DNA from: Candidatus Zhuqueibacterota bacterium
GTDB taxonomy: Bacteria; Zhuqueibacterota; Zhuqueibacteria; Zhuqueibacterales; Zhuqueibacteraceae
Assembly (NCBI GenBank): GCA_022616415.1
Contig: JAKEEU010000026.1
Coordinates: 1 to 64,000, forward strand
Length of the DNA: 64,000 nt
Reading direction: 5' to 3'
A program made the position numbers and the translations under genes. A model generated the notes under the pieces. That model was given only the letters and a program-made list of their open reading frames with translations. It was not told the origin of the DNA and searched no databases. This document shows, in pieces, positions 43,040 to 51,416 of the stretch. Every line of letters begins with the position of its first letter. The stretch's first letter is position 1.

Positions 43040-45844
43040 TCACTTCATCATGACCATCTTCTTAATCGCCGTGAACTTTTCGGTCTCAAGACGATAGAAG
43101 TACACGCCCGAAGGCAAGGGATTACCCGCATTATCACGGCCATCCCAAACCACCTGATGATACGCGGCGGGTTGCGAATAATCAACCAGACGCCGTACTT
43201 CCTGGCCAAGCGCGGTATAAATGCTCAATCGCACATGGCTAGCGCCCGGCAATTGATACTTGATCGTGGTCTCGGGGTTGAACGGATTTGGATAATTCTG
43301 CGCCAAGGCATATTCCGTCGGCGTACCGCCGCCACGCTCCGCCACACTGGTGACGAGCACGTTCAGCTCCGGCGAGTATTTGCTTTCGTTGCCCGCAAAA
43401 TCGTAAGCGGAGATCCGATAGTAATACTGCGAGCCGGGCGTGACCTCCGTATCATTATAGTTGACATCGGTAAGCGTCGCGAGAGGCGTGGTGCCTTTCG
43501 GATCAAAGCCGGCCGTGGTGCTACGGTAGATGGCGAAATACTGGAAGTCTTCATCCACCGGATCGGCCCAACCCAAACTCACCGTCTTGTTCGGGAGTAG
43601 ACTGGCCACCACATTGCTCGGTGCGAACGGCGCCAGGTTGTCAACCGAATAGCCGCTGTCCGGAGCGGACTCATAAATTTGGCTGCCGGCATGGGCGGCG
43701 ACAAAGAAAAACGACCACCGGATACCATCAGCCGCGGTACTGTCATAAAGTGTCGGCGCCACGACGCTATAGAATTCAAAACCAGTTGCGGGTACCCACG
43801 CCACAAAGTCCCAGCTTCCTTCTTGCGCGACGGTAAAGCGCTTGCCAACATTCTCTTTCGGGCCTTGGGCAAACATGGCCTCTTTTGAAGAAACTTTGAC
43901 AGCAGAAACGTTAGCATCATCAACGCGGCGCCACACGGAATAACCGGTGACTGGATTCGTCGAGATGCCATCGCCTGCCGCCTTCGACCATGTCATGCGG
44001 ACTTGCTTGCCTTGATCGTTGGGCACGTCTTTAATCGGCGGGAGAATCGCGACCGCACCGACTGCGCCGGTCGTTATCGAAGCAATTGAGCGCGTCAGCA
44101 ACGCAATAGCATAACCAGCGTTATGTACGCCCATACTGCCATCTTCCTCGACAAAAGCTAAATTGAACCAGGCTTTGGCATAAGCCTTGCGTTTAGCTAT
44201 TTGCTCTGGTGTCAGGCCGGTAAGTCTCCAATCATAATTCTGGGTGACGACCGGGTTGCTGTTTCGCGCCGGCAATAACTGGTCAAGCTTGTCAATCAAA
44301 CCCTCGATTTCATGACGGGTGCCTTCAATGGTCCCATCTTGGTCATAATCGGCTTTCGCCAGAATATCATCAAACGATTTGACGGAAGAACCATGGCAAG
44401 TTTTGCACACAGCCACATTTTCAACATCATCAGTCGGATCATTCGGCGTGCCACCATCCCACTTCATCGCCCAGGTATGCTCACCGACTTCGTTATTACC
44501 ACGCTGGCCTGCCGCTAGTGTTGCCGACATGTGGCACGTTACGCACGCGTCTGACGCGGCAAACTTGTGACCGGAAGAACCGATCGGAATACCATACTCA
44601 ACGGCATTGGTGCCGTCAAGCATATCCGCTTGATTGCTATGGTGCGGACCAAAGCGAGTGTTAAGATTGGCCGGATTGTCGGTATAACTCTCCGCATCCT
44701 GGCGGCTGATGTGGCACTGCATACACAGCTTGCCATTGCCGCCATAGTTGACCACGGTGCCGTCGCCAAGTGTGACGTCGCTCAGACTGCGGACTTGATA
44801 CGGCAGGTCGGCGCGATGCTGATCGTGGCAGACCGCACAACTGATTTGCGCGAAACCACTCTCCGGACGCTTGTCATTCGGGATCGGATCAATCCGGCGG
44901 ATGAAGGCCCAGCCGGAGTGGCATTTGGTGCAGCTCGGATTCGTCGAAGCCGAGGCCACGCCGACAGCATGCAACGAATTTTTCCACTGCGTGCTCTTGG
45001 TATGATACGCCCCTTCTTCGTGGCAATAGCCGCAAACTGCTTCGTCAAGGCTCATCGCGATAGCGGCCTTATCAACGCCTTTATGTCCACTGCCCGGGCC
45101 ATGGCAGCTTTCGCATTGGATATTCGCGCGATGTACCAGCTTGGGGTAATTAGTCTTCAAGGCATCATAGTTGCCGGCAGTCAACGTGGTCGGGAAAACC
45201 CAGCCCAACTCTTTTTGCACATCGTCGAAGCCGTCGTTCCCGTCAGCATCTGCATCATAACCGGTGGTGTGGCATTCAATACAGGCTTCGCTGTAATGGT
45301 CACTCAACGTGCCATTAAGGCCGCGCTTCAGCATGTCCGAATGTCCGGTCTTGGTCCACTGGTTGAAATTGGCGTTATGGCAGAGCGCGCACTGTCCAGC
45401 GGCGACATCGACGGGCAGGCCGTCCATCCCACCAACCCCAACAAACTTAGCGGCATTGATGGTAACCGAGCGAGCCTGGCTGGTGCCGCCGGCAGTCGTA
45501 ATTACCAACTGTACGGTGAATTTGCCAGCCACATCCGGCTTGAACGTGGTTTGCTTTTTATTGATGCTGTCCAAAACCGCATTCGAGCCTGCCGGTTTCG
45601 AAACCAGCGACCAAGTATAGGTGGTTACCGCCGCATTCAGTGAATCACGGCCGACCAGGTAGACCAACTGATTGACGCCGACATTCGACAAACCGGTTGA
45701 ACGCGGCGAGGTCCAACCCATATTAAGAATCTCTTGCGGGCTGTAACCTTCGATCTTAATGATCGCCGTTGGCTGGGCGAATGCCAAGCTCGCCCACCCA
45801 ACCAACAGCGTCAACGTCGCCCAACTGTAAAGTATTTTTCTCAT
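43040..45844 (-). CDS. Secreted nonahaem cytochrome c with T9SS sorting domain
   Basis: A signal peptide (about 1-23) leads to a PKD/Ig-like domain (about 50-130, TYTWSLVSKPAGSNAVLD, GKFTVQLVITTAGG). Nine haem motifs follow (CALCH, CIECH, CESCH, CGYCH, CTKCH, CAVCH, CMQCH, CVTCH, CKTCH; about 150-490). Then come fibronectin type III-like domains (about 640-840) and a C-terminal T9SS type A sorting domain: ALAQNYPNPFNPETTIKYQL, GQEVRRLVD, LPSGVYFYRLE and a final KKMVMMK. It should be exported through the outer membrane and held at the surface, where it could pass electrons to external acceptors. GAGGAGA precedes the ATG. It is the first gene of the minus-strand electron-conduit operon. Confidence 0.93.
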   Translation of the reverse strand: MRKILYSWATLTLLVGWASLAFAQPTAIIKIEGYSPQEILNMGWTSPRSTGLSNVGVNQLVYLVGRDSLNAAVTTYTWSLVSKPAGSNAVLDSINKKQTTFKPDVAGKFTVQLVITTAGGTSQARSVTINAAKFVGVGGMDGLPVDVAAGQCALCHNANFNQWTKTGHSDMLKRGLNGTLSDHYSEACIECHTTGYDADADGNDGFDDVQKELGWVFPTTLTAGNYDALKTNYPKLVHRANIQCESCHGPGSGHKGVDKAAIAMSLDEAVCGYCHEEGAYHTKSTQWKNSLHAVGVASASTNPSCTKCHSGWAFIRRIDPIPNDKRPESGFAQISCAVCHDQHRADLPYQVRSLSDVTLGDGTVVNYGGNGKLCMQCHISRQDAESYTDNPANLNTRFGPHHSNQADMLDGTNAVEYGIPIGSSGHKFAASDACVTCHMSATLAAGQRGNNEVGEHTWAMKWDGGTPNDPTDDVENVAVCKTCHGSSVKSFDDILAKADYDQDGTIEGTRHEIEGLIDKLDQLLPARNSNPVVTQNYDWRLTGLTPEQIAKRKAYAKAWFNLAFVEEDGSMGVHNAGYAIALLTRSIASITTGAVGAVAILPPIKDVPNDQGKQVRMTWSKAAGDGISTNPVTGYSVWRRVDDANVSAVKVSSKEAMFAQGPKENVGKRFTVAQEGSWDFVAWVPATGFEFYSVVAPTLYDSTAADGIRWSFFFVAAHAGSQIYESAPDSGYSVDNLAPFAPSNVVASLLPNKTVSLGWADPVDEDFQYFAIYRSTTAGFDPKGTTPLATLTDVNYNDTEVTPGSQYYYRISAYDFAGNESKYSPELNVLVTSVAERGGGTPTEYALAQNYPNPFNPETTIKYQLPGASHVRLSIYTALGQEVRRLVDYSQPAAYHQVVWDGRDNAGNPLPSGVYFYRLETEKFTAIKKMVMMK

Positions 45845-46311
45845 AACGATCTCCTCATTAAAATTATAAAAATTATAGCGACGTTTACCTGTGAATTAAA
45901 ACATAGTTTCTTGGCACAACAATGTGTTTCTCTTTTGATTCCGCTTGTTTCACCTCCTTTTCACTTTGAAACAACACGTCAAAATTTTGTTTATTGAAAC
46001 GCAAAGGCAGTGCCAAAATTGGTTCACAAGTGGCGGCTTTAAATTTAGGAAAAACAAGGAAAAAATTTGAGGACAATTGAAGAGGGCCAGAACAGTTTAT
46101 TAAACTTGAGAATTATCTAAATCAACTTTCGCAAGTTTAAGAAGATTTGCAAAAATGTCAAGAGCTTTTGCATTTTTTTTACATAGAGAAGCAGAAGATC
46201 GGCGACAACTACGGAATCAATATCTCTGTCTTAAGTAGAAATGTTTTTCGGAGATAAAAAGCTCTTCCTCGAATGTTTTTGAATCGATTGCTGGGAATAA
46301 AACACCGCACT
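45845..46311. other. AT-rich gap without a gene
   Basis: This gap between two minus-strand genes is AT-rich and must hold the promoter of the cytochrome operon. A weak inverted pair, AAACTTG (46100) and CAAGTTT (46132), is visible. No open frame longer than shadows, no tRNA-like fold and no word array was seen. Confidence 0.5.
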
Positions 46312-47199
46312 TTATTCTTCGTCAAACATTTTTTTGCAATCCGGGCAAAAGCCGTGGGTGAAATCCGCTTCCGAATGCTTGGCCACATAATCTTCCACTT
46401 CATTCCAATAACCCCGATCATCGCGAATTTTTTTGCACGACGCGCAAATCGGCACCAAGCCGCGCAGAGTTTTGACACTCGCCAGCGCCTCACGCAATTC
46501 GGTGATGAGTTTTTCACGCTCGTTTTCCGCCTGCTGGCGCGCAATGAGATAGGCTTGCAGGCGCTTCACCATCGGCCGGAAGATGAACAACGCCATAAAC
46601 AACAGCACAAAGATGGTGATGACCATGACGGTGCGCTCCAAGCGCTGCAATCGCGCAATGCCGTCCTCGCCTTCCTTTTGATACTGGTTCACCAGCTCGC
46701 CAAGTGAATACAGCAGCTCGGTTGCCGCCGACGCCAGATGCTGCAAATGCGGATTGTCCTGCTCAAATGCGCTATCCGGCGCTTGCTCCAAGTCTTTGGA
46801 CTCCGCCAAAAACTTTTGCACCTTCTCCCGCAACGAATGCGGCGGCGAAAAATAAATCGCCTGAATCTCGGACGAAGAATGGGCCGGCAAGTTCAGGGTG
46901 GAATCGCCGCTGATCAATCCTTCGAGGGAAGATTCCATGAGCGCGATGGCCTCCGCCAGCTCGCGGCGCAATTCCGCCCGCTCGCCGGGCGACCGGCTGT
47001 GAGCCAACCGCGTGGCGTAAAACGCGATACGCTGCGACAACGTGCGCTGCTGGCCGCTGATGTTGACCACCGCGCCGCGACTCAGCTCGGTGTTGATCTT
47101 TTTCTGAAGAACATAATCGGAGATAATGGCGATGAGCGCCAAAACACCCAGGGCAAGGAGATACCTGAGCGTCATGCTTTTTGTAAAATTGCTCTCCAT
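46312..47199 (-). CDS. PilJ/NarX-like membrane sensor with C-terminal CxxC module
   Basis: Two membrane helices (about 11-27, LRYLLALGVLALIAIIS; about 192-212, VMVITIFVLLFMALFIF) flank a helical periplasmic domain of the PilJ type. Its start (VNISGQQRTLSQRIAFYA) resembles the P-box of nitrate/nitrite sensors NarX and NarQ. After a short coiled coil (QQAENEREKLITELREAL), the protein ends in CASCKKIRDDRGYWNEVEDY and FCPDCKKMF, a module usually found at the ends of PAS proteins and response regulators. No kinase or methyl-accepting domain is present. The signal output is therefore unknown. Confidence 0.8.
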   Translation of the reverse strand: MESNFTKSMTLRYLLALGVLALIAIISDYVLQKKINTELSRGAVVNISGQQRTLSQRIAFYATRLAHSRSPGERAELRRELAEAIALMESSLEGLISGDSTLNLPAHSSSEIQAIYFSPPHSLREKVQKFLAESKDLEQAPDSAFEQDNPHLQHLASAATELLYSLGELVNQYQKEGEDGIARLQRLERTVMVITIFVLLFMALFIFRPMVKRLQAYLIARQQAENEREKLITELREALASVKTLRGLVPICASCKKIRDDRGYWNEVEDYVAKHSEADFTHGFCPDCKKMFDEE

Positions 47200-47607
47200 G
47201 TTTTATTTTATCAGTTGGCATGGACGAGGCTCCACCTGCCATGGTTAATTGCAGCACCTCAACCTCGCTGATTTTGACTTTCACGCTAAAGAGGGGAAAA
47301 GAGACTTCTTTTATCTCATTTTGTGGCTTTTGGGTTATTCCAATTTCGTGCCAAAAAAAACGAGGCATTTCGTTGTGTTTTAAGAAACTGATTTTTAAAG
47401 AAATAAATTTAGAGGGGTGCAACCGAGCCAATCGCAATTTTTATCATTTTTGCGAAATTTCAGAAAATTTTTCTTACTTTTGAAAAAAGATTGTCGCAAG
47501 CAACTTGCCTGGTGTTTTCAAGTTCATCAAAAATATTTTGCTTTTGTCGCGCCGATGGCTTATGTTATAAACGAAATCCAAACGACTTAAAACTTTGGGA
47601 GAAAAAT
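47200..47607. other. AT-rich gap between divergent genes
   Basis: The starts of the sensor gene (minus) and the XdhC-like gene (plus) face away from this 408-base gap. Close to the plus gene, TTATGTTATAA (about 47561) could serve as a -10 region, with no clear -35. Nothing else is seen. Confidence 0.4.
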
Positions 47608-47922
47608 ATGCGTGACTTACTTCCCGAGCTTCAACGCTGGCGCGAACGCGGTGAGCCGATGGCGCTGGCAACCGTGGTGAAAACCTGGGGCTCTTCGCCG
47701 CGGCCGGCCGGCGCGAAGATGGCCGTCAACGCTCGCGGTGAAATGATCGGCTCCGTCAGCGGCGGCTGCGTGGAAAACGCCGTCATCGAGGAAGCGCTGC
47801 ACGTCATTCAAACCGGCAAGCCCAAGCTGCTCACGTTTGGCGTTTCGAATGAGCAGGCGTGGGAAGTCGGGTTGGCTTGCGGCGGAACGATCGAGGTGTT
47901 CGTGGAGAGATTAGAAGCATGA
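47608..47922 (+). CDS. XdhC/CoxI N-terminal-domain protein
   Basis: From ATG 47608 (GGGAGA upstream) the 104-residue protein covers the first domain of XdhC/CoxI: ELQRWRERGEPMALATVVKT, GSSPRPAGAKMAV, and GSVSGGCVENAVIEEAL with the conserved SGGCVE. The C-terminal Rossmann domain is absent but is encoded separately at 48502. XdhC binds molybdenum cofactor, inserts the terminal sulfur and delivers it to xanthine-dehydrogenase-type hydroxylases. No such hydroxylase lies in the window. Confidence 0.88.
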   Translation: MRDLLPELQRWRERGEPMALATVVKTWGSSPRPAGAKMAVNARGEMIGSVSGGCVENAVIEEALHVIQTGKPKLLTFGVSNEQAWEVGLACGGTIEVFVERLEA

Positions 47923-48020
47923 AGTTAAAATAGCCCGTGCCGATCACGCAGCGGTAAGTTTTGCTATCGAAGCAATTGTGGACAATCCTTTGGATCAGAA
48001 ACAAGCTGATGAGGTGTTTT

Positions 48021-48488
48021 ATGAAACCGAGTTTGCTCATCGTTGCTTTTCTATTCTTATTGGCGGGATGCGAACACGATCTGACAGTTTTTCCGTACGA
48101 GGCTTTTCCCATAAGCGAGGATTTCAGCAGCATCGCCGATCCTCGTGCGCGGTGGAAGGCTTACAATTTGCGTGACTATATTATCGAGCAGGAGCCCCTT
48201 TGTTTCTGTGGGCTTAGCGGCAAGCATCAAGTCGTCGTGCGGGAGAACAAAGTGGTTTCTGCAGCTAACCTGCAAACGAAATCATCAGTGCCAGTTGACT
48301 ATTTTAGAACCATTGACGAGATTTTTGATTGGCTTGACGTCGCCAAACTGCAAAATCCTGCCGTTTTAGAGGTCGAATATCATCCTCGTTTTGGCTATCC
48401 AACCAAGATACGTTATGACGAATCCTTCAACCGTGTTGATGAAGAGTTAACTTTGTATATGCGCTCGCTAAGAAAAATACACCCATAA
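48021..48488 (+). CDS. DUF6174-like lipoprotein
   Basis: MKPSLLIVAFLFLLAGCEHD is a clean lipoprotein signal with Cys17. The domain (WKAYNLRDYIIEQEPLCFCG, HQVVVRENKVVSA, TIDEIFDWLD, LEVEYHPRFGYPTKIRYDES) matches my picture of DUF6174: a small beta-rich fold with C-x-C. Function unknown. ATG 48021 follows GATGAGG. It is inserted between the two halves of the split XdhC system. Confidence 0.7.
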   Translation: MKPSLLIVAFLFLLAGCEHDLTVFPYEAFPISEDFSSIADPRARWKAYNLRDYIIEQEPLCFCGLSGKHQVVVRENKVVSAANLQTKSSVPVDYFRTIDEIFDWLDVAKLQNPAVLEVEYHPRFGYPTKIRYDESFNRVDEELTLYMRSLRKIHP

Positions 48489-48501
48489 AATCAATTGACC
48501 G

Positions 48502-49248
48502 ATGAATACAAAAACTTTTGCCGCATTATCCGAAGCGCTCAAAACCGGCGAGCCGGTTGTTCTCGCGACCGTCATTCGTGGCGCTGAAAATGAAATCGGT
48601 CGCCATCTCTTCATCCGCCGCCAGGGCAGCGCGCAAGGCGATATCGACGAACCAACTCTCGTCGCACGCCTAAAAGAACATGCCGTGGCGCTGCTGGCGC
48701 AGGAAGGAAGCGACACACTTCGTGACGGTGAGCGCGAGATTTTTCTGGAATCCTATTTTCCGCCGCCGAAACTCATCATTGTCGGTGCGGTGCATGTTGC
48801 CATTCCGCTCGTGACGTTCGCCAAAGAATTGGGCTATAAAGTCATTCTCGTCGATCCGCGCCAAACTTTTGCGACGGCAGATCGTTTTCCCAATGTCGAT
48901 ACGCTTATCCGCAAATGGCCGGACGAAGCGCTGGCGGAAGTGGGTATCGACGCCAGCACGTGCGTCGTCGTGCTTACCCATGATCCGAAATTTGACGATC
49001 CGGCTATTAAATTCGCCGTGCAATATGCTCCGGCGTATATCGGCGTGCTTGGCAGCCGCAAGACGCACGAGAAAAGATTGCACCGGCTCAAAAAGGATGG
49101 ATTGGCCGACGAGCAACTGGCGCGCTTGCACGCGCCGATCGGCCTCGATATCGGCGGTAGCACGCCGGCGGAAATCGCGTTGAGCATTATGGCGGAAATT
49201 GTGGCGGTACGGCGGGGAGCGCCGGCGCCAGTGAGCAGTTTGCAGTGA
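48502..49248 (+). CDS. XdhC C-terminal (Rossmann) domain protein
   Basis: A partial XdhC-like N-terminal region (about 1-85, GEPVVLATVIRG) precedes the XdhC_C Rossmann domain: KLIIVGAVHVAIPLVTFAKE, VILVDPR, VVVLTHDPKFDDPAI, YIGVLGSRKTHEKRL and GLDIGGSTPAEIALSIMAEI. It would work with the 104-residue protein at 47608 in Mo-cofactor sulfuration. A cytoplasmic protein, 13 bases behind the lipoprotein gene. Confidence 0.9.
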   Translation: MNTKTFAALSEALKTGEPVVLATVIRGAENEIGRHLFIRRQGSAQGDIDEPTLVARLKEHAVALLAQEGSDTLRDGEREIFLESYFPPPKLIIVGAVHVAIPLVTFAKELGYKVILVDPRQTFATADRFPNVDTLIRKWPDEALAEVGIDASTCVVVLTHDPKFDDPAIKFAVQYAPAYIGVLGSRKTHEKRLHRLKKDGLADEQLARLHAPIGLDIGGSTPAEIALSIMAEIVAVRRGAPAPVSSLQ

Positions 49249-49313
49249 TCATTTTGCCGCGGTCAGTTCTCCGAGCGTGTTTGATTTGTTTTTGCTTCGT
49301 TTAAAATTCTCGC

Positions 49314-49342
49314 TTGACTCTCATCATGGGCTTGGTTATATT
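49314..49342 (+). promoter_or_regulatory. Sigma70-type promoter of the Uma2 gene
   Basis: TTGACT (49314-49319) and TATATT (49337-49342) with a 17-base spacer, 58 bases before the ATG at 49400. Each box matches consensus at five of six positions. Confidence 0.65.
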
Positions 49343-49399
49343 AGAGTATAAATCGATATCCAAGCGTATTTTTCAAATCACACTCGCAGGTTTTAAGCG

Positions 49400-50158
49400 A
49401 TGACAACTTCAACGGCGCCGCTTATCTCTCCGCCGGATTTAGACGCGGAAGAATATCTTCCGGAATCGGATGGGAAACCCATGGCTGAGACGGATGTGCA
49501 TCGCAAGCTCATGATTGGTTTGCTCCACGCTTTGACCGAGCGCTATCGCGAGCAGCCGCAAGTGTACGTCAGCGGCAATATTTTCATTTATTATCGTGAC
49601 GAGGCCGGCGTGCGGCAAAGTGTGTCGCCCGATATTTTTGTGGCGTTCGGCGTCGCCAAAAAAGATCGGCGCATCTATAAGCTGGAAGACGAAGGCAAAG
49701 GCCCGGAGGTGGTGATTGAATTGACCTCCACGAGCACCAAAGTGGAGGATCTCGTCACCAAGCATTATATCTACGCCAATATGGGCGTGCGTGAGTATTT
49801 CCTTTTTGACCCTTATAGCGAAACCATTCGTCCAGCCTTGCGCGGCTTCCGTTTTGCCGCCGGCGAATATGTGCCAATAACCGGTACTTCCCTGCACAGT
49901 GAGGTGTTGGGATTGGAGTTGCGCGTTGAACAGGGGCAATTGCGGTTGTATGATCCGAAGACCGGAGAGCGCTTGCGAACTCCCGAAGAGGCAGAAGCTC
50001 ATCTCCGCGCATTAGAAACGAAGGCGGCGCAGGAATTGAAGGCGCGACAAGAAGCAGAGGCCAAAGCCGCGCAGGAATTGAAGGCACGGCAAGCTTTGGA
50101 AGCGGAAACAGCGCGGCTGCGTGAGGAACTGGAACGGCTGCAAGGGAAACGGATTTAA
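49400..50158 (+). CDS. Uma2-family putative endonuclease with coiled-coil tail
   Basis: The Uma2 fold (PD-(D/E)xK-like) is seen in VHRKLMIGLLHALTERY, VSPDIFVAFGV (Asp), PEVVIELTSTSTK (Glu...Lys) and KHYIYANMGVREYFLFDP. The tail from about residue 195 is a long charged helix with two copies of AAQELKARQEAEAK/ALEAE. The Uma2 family is expanded in cyanobacteria and several environmental phyla; its biological role is poorly known. It has its own promoter and is followed by a good terminator at 50184. Confidence 0.9.
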   Translation: MTTSTAPLISPPDLDAEEYLPESDGKPMAETDVHRKLMIGLLHALTERYREQPQVYVSGNIFIYYRDEAGVRQSVSPDIFVAFGVAKKDRRIYKLEDEGKGPEVVIELTSTSTKVEDLVTKHYIYANMGVREYFLFDPYSETIRPALRGFRFAAGEYVPITGTSLHSEVLGLELRVEQGQLRLYDPKTGERLRTPEEAEAHLRALETKAAQELKARQEAEAKAAQELKARQALEAETARLREELERLQGKRI

Positions 50159-50183
50159 AACAAATTCGACTTGGCAATGCCAG

Positions 50184-50228
50184 ACGCCACCTGTTCTTTA
50201 ACACTGAACATGTGGCGTTTTGTTTTTA
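50184..50228 (+). terminator. Rho-independent terminator after the Uma2 gene
   Basis: ACGCCACCTGTTC pairs with GAACATGTGGCGT, one mismatch, around TTTAACACT, and TTTTGTTTTT follows. It ends only 14 bases before the ATG of the next gene, so it could also act as an attenuator for that gene. Confidence 0.8.
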
Positions 50229-50241
50229 TAAAAAACAAGAG

Positions 50242-51258
50242 ATGAAATTTCTCCGCGTTCCCATTGCCGAAGCCGCCGGCGGCGTGCTGGCTCATAACGT
50301 GATTGATGCCGAAGGCCGCCGTATCTTGAAGAAAGGCGAGTTGTTGTCGGATCGCCACCTCGGCAAGCTGGCCGCGCATGGCCGGGATTTTGTATATGTG
50401 GCGCAGCTCGAAGCTGGCGATATTGGCGAAGACGAAGCCGCTCGCCGTGTTGCCACAGCAGTGGCCGGGCCGGGTGTCTTTTCGCCGCACGCGGCAACCG
50501 GACGCGCGAATTTGAAAGCGACGACTGCGGGTTTGTTGCGCGTTAATGTCGTGGCCATCGATCATTTGAATGAAATCGATGACGGCATCACGGTGGCGAC
50601 TTTGGCGACGCACACTTTTGTGCGCGCTGCGCAAATGGTCGCGACCGTAAAAATCATTCCCTTTGCGGTGGCGCAGAGCGCGGTGCAAGCTGTGGAAGAG
50701 TACAGCCGTTCCGTCGCGCCGACCATTTCGGTTCAGGCCTTGCCGGCGCGAAAAGTCGGGGTGATCGTTACTGCGCATCAAAATCAACACCAACATATCG
50801 CTGCTGAATTTGCTCCTGCCTTGCAAATGCGCTTAGAGCGATTGGGGTCTGCGATTACACAAACCGATTTTGCCGAGCATGAGGTTGCCGATATCGCGCA
50901 AGCGACCCGGCGGCAGCTCGCAGCCGGTCATGAAATGATTCTCATCGTGAGCATGACCGCCATTATCGACCGCCACGATGTGGTGCCGATGGCGATTGCG
51001 CAAGCCGGCGGCGTGGTGGAGCATTTCGGCGTGCCGGTGGATCCGGGAAATTTGCTGCTGATTGGCTACGCGGGTTCCGTGCCGATCATCGGCGCGCCGG
51101 GTTGTGTGCGTTCACCGAAGATCAATGCCTTCGATCTCGTGTTGCCGCGCCTTTTGGCGGGAGAGCGGATTACCCGCCGCGATTTGGTGCGGCTCGGGCA
51201 CGGTGGCCTGCTCGAAGAAATTCGCGAGCGGCACCTTTTGCGCGAGGCGATTGATTAA
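50242..51258 (+). CDS. MoeA/MoCF-like molybdopterin-binding protein
   Basis: Start at ATG 50242 (MKFLRVPIAEAAGGVLAHNV). The N-terminal part is a SAF-like/MoeA-like module (ILKKGELLSDRHLGKLAAHG); the C-terminal half is a MoCF fold (KVGVIVTAHQNQ, GHEMILIVSMTA, VVEHFGVPVDPGNLLLIGY, GCVRSPKINAFDLVLPRLLAG). Proteins of this build occur next to XdhC/CoxI genes and are thought to help in handling Mo cofactor or its cytidine form. 338 residues, cytoplasmic. Confidence 0.85.
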   Translation: MKFLRVPIAEAAGGVLAHNVIDAEGRRILKKGELLSDRHLGKLAAHGRDFVYVAQLEAGDIGEDEAARRVATAVAGPGVFSPHAATGRANLKATTAGLLRVNVVAIDHLNEIDDGITVATLATHTFVRAAQMVATVKIIPFAVAQSAVQAVEEYSRSVAPTISVQALPARKVGVIVTAHQNQHQHIAAEFAPALQMRLERLGSAITQTDFAEHEVADIAQATRRQLAAGHEMILIVSMTAIIDRHDVVPMAIAQAGGVVEHFGVPVDPGNLLLIGYAGSVPIIGAPGCVRSPKINAFDLVLPRLLAGERITRRDLVRLGHGGLLEEIRERHLLREAID

Positions 51259-51286
51259 AAAAATTTCAAAAAAGTTCAAATTTATC

Positions 51287-51315
51287 TTGACAAATTCCAC
51301 GAGATTTCGTATAAT
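51287..51315 (+). promoter_or_regulatory. Consensus sigma70 promoter of the LacI-family gene
   Basis: TTGACA (51287-51292) and TATAAT (51310-51315) are both perfect, separated by 17 bases. The spacer contains TTCCACGAG, which is nearly a half-site of the palindrome that follows. Confidence 0.85.
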
Positions 51316-51323
51316 GCCACATT

Positions 51324-51343
51324 CCGTGGAAGAGCTTCCACGG
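51324..51343. promoter_or_regulatory. Candidate LacI-family operator
   Basis: CCGTGGAAGAGCTTCCACGG has nine-base perfect arms around a two-base centre and covers the expected transcription start of the promoter just upstream. This placement suggests self-repression by the regulator encoded at 51417. ATTTTTC follows, so a terminator or leader hairpin is an alternative reading. Confidence 0.6.
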
Positions 51344-51416
51344 ATTTTTCCTCTGCTTTGGCTGTCACATCTTTTATGTCAGAAAATTGAAAGGCGTTGG
51401 CTAGCTCGAGGCCGGC

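Noticed and set aside
51324..51343. Rho-independent terminator reading of the palindrome
   Set aside because: The loop would be two to six bases and it sits on the start site of a consensus promoter; an operator is preferred but the terminator reading is kept as an alternative.
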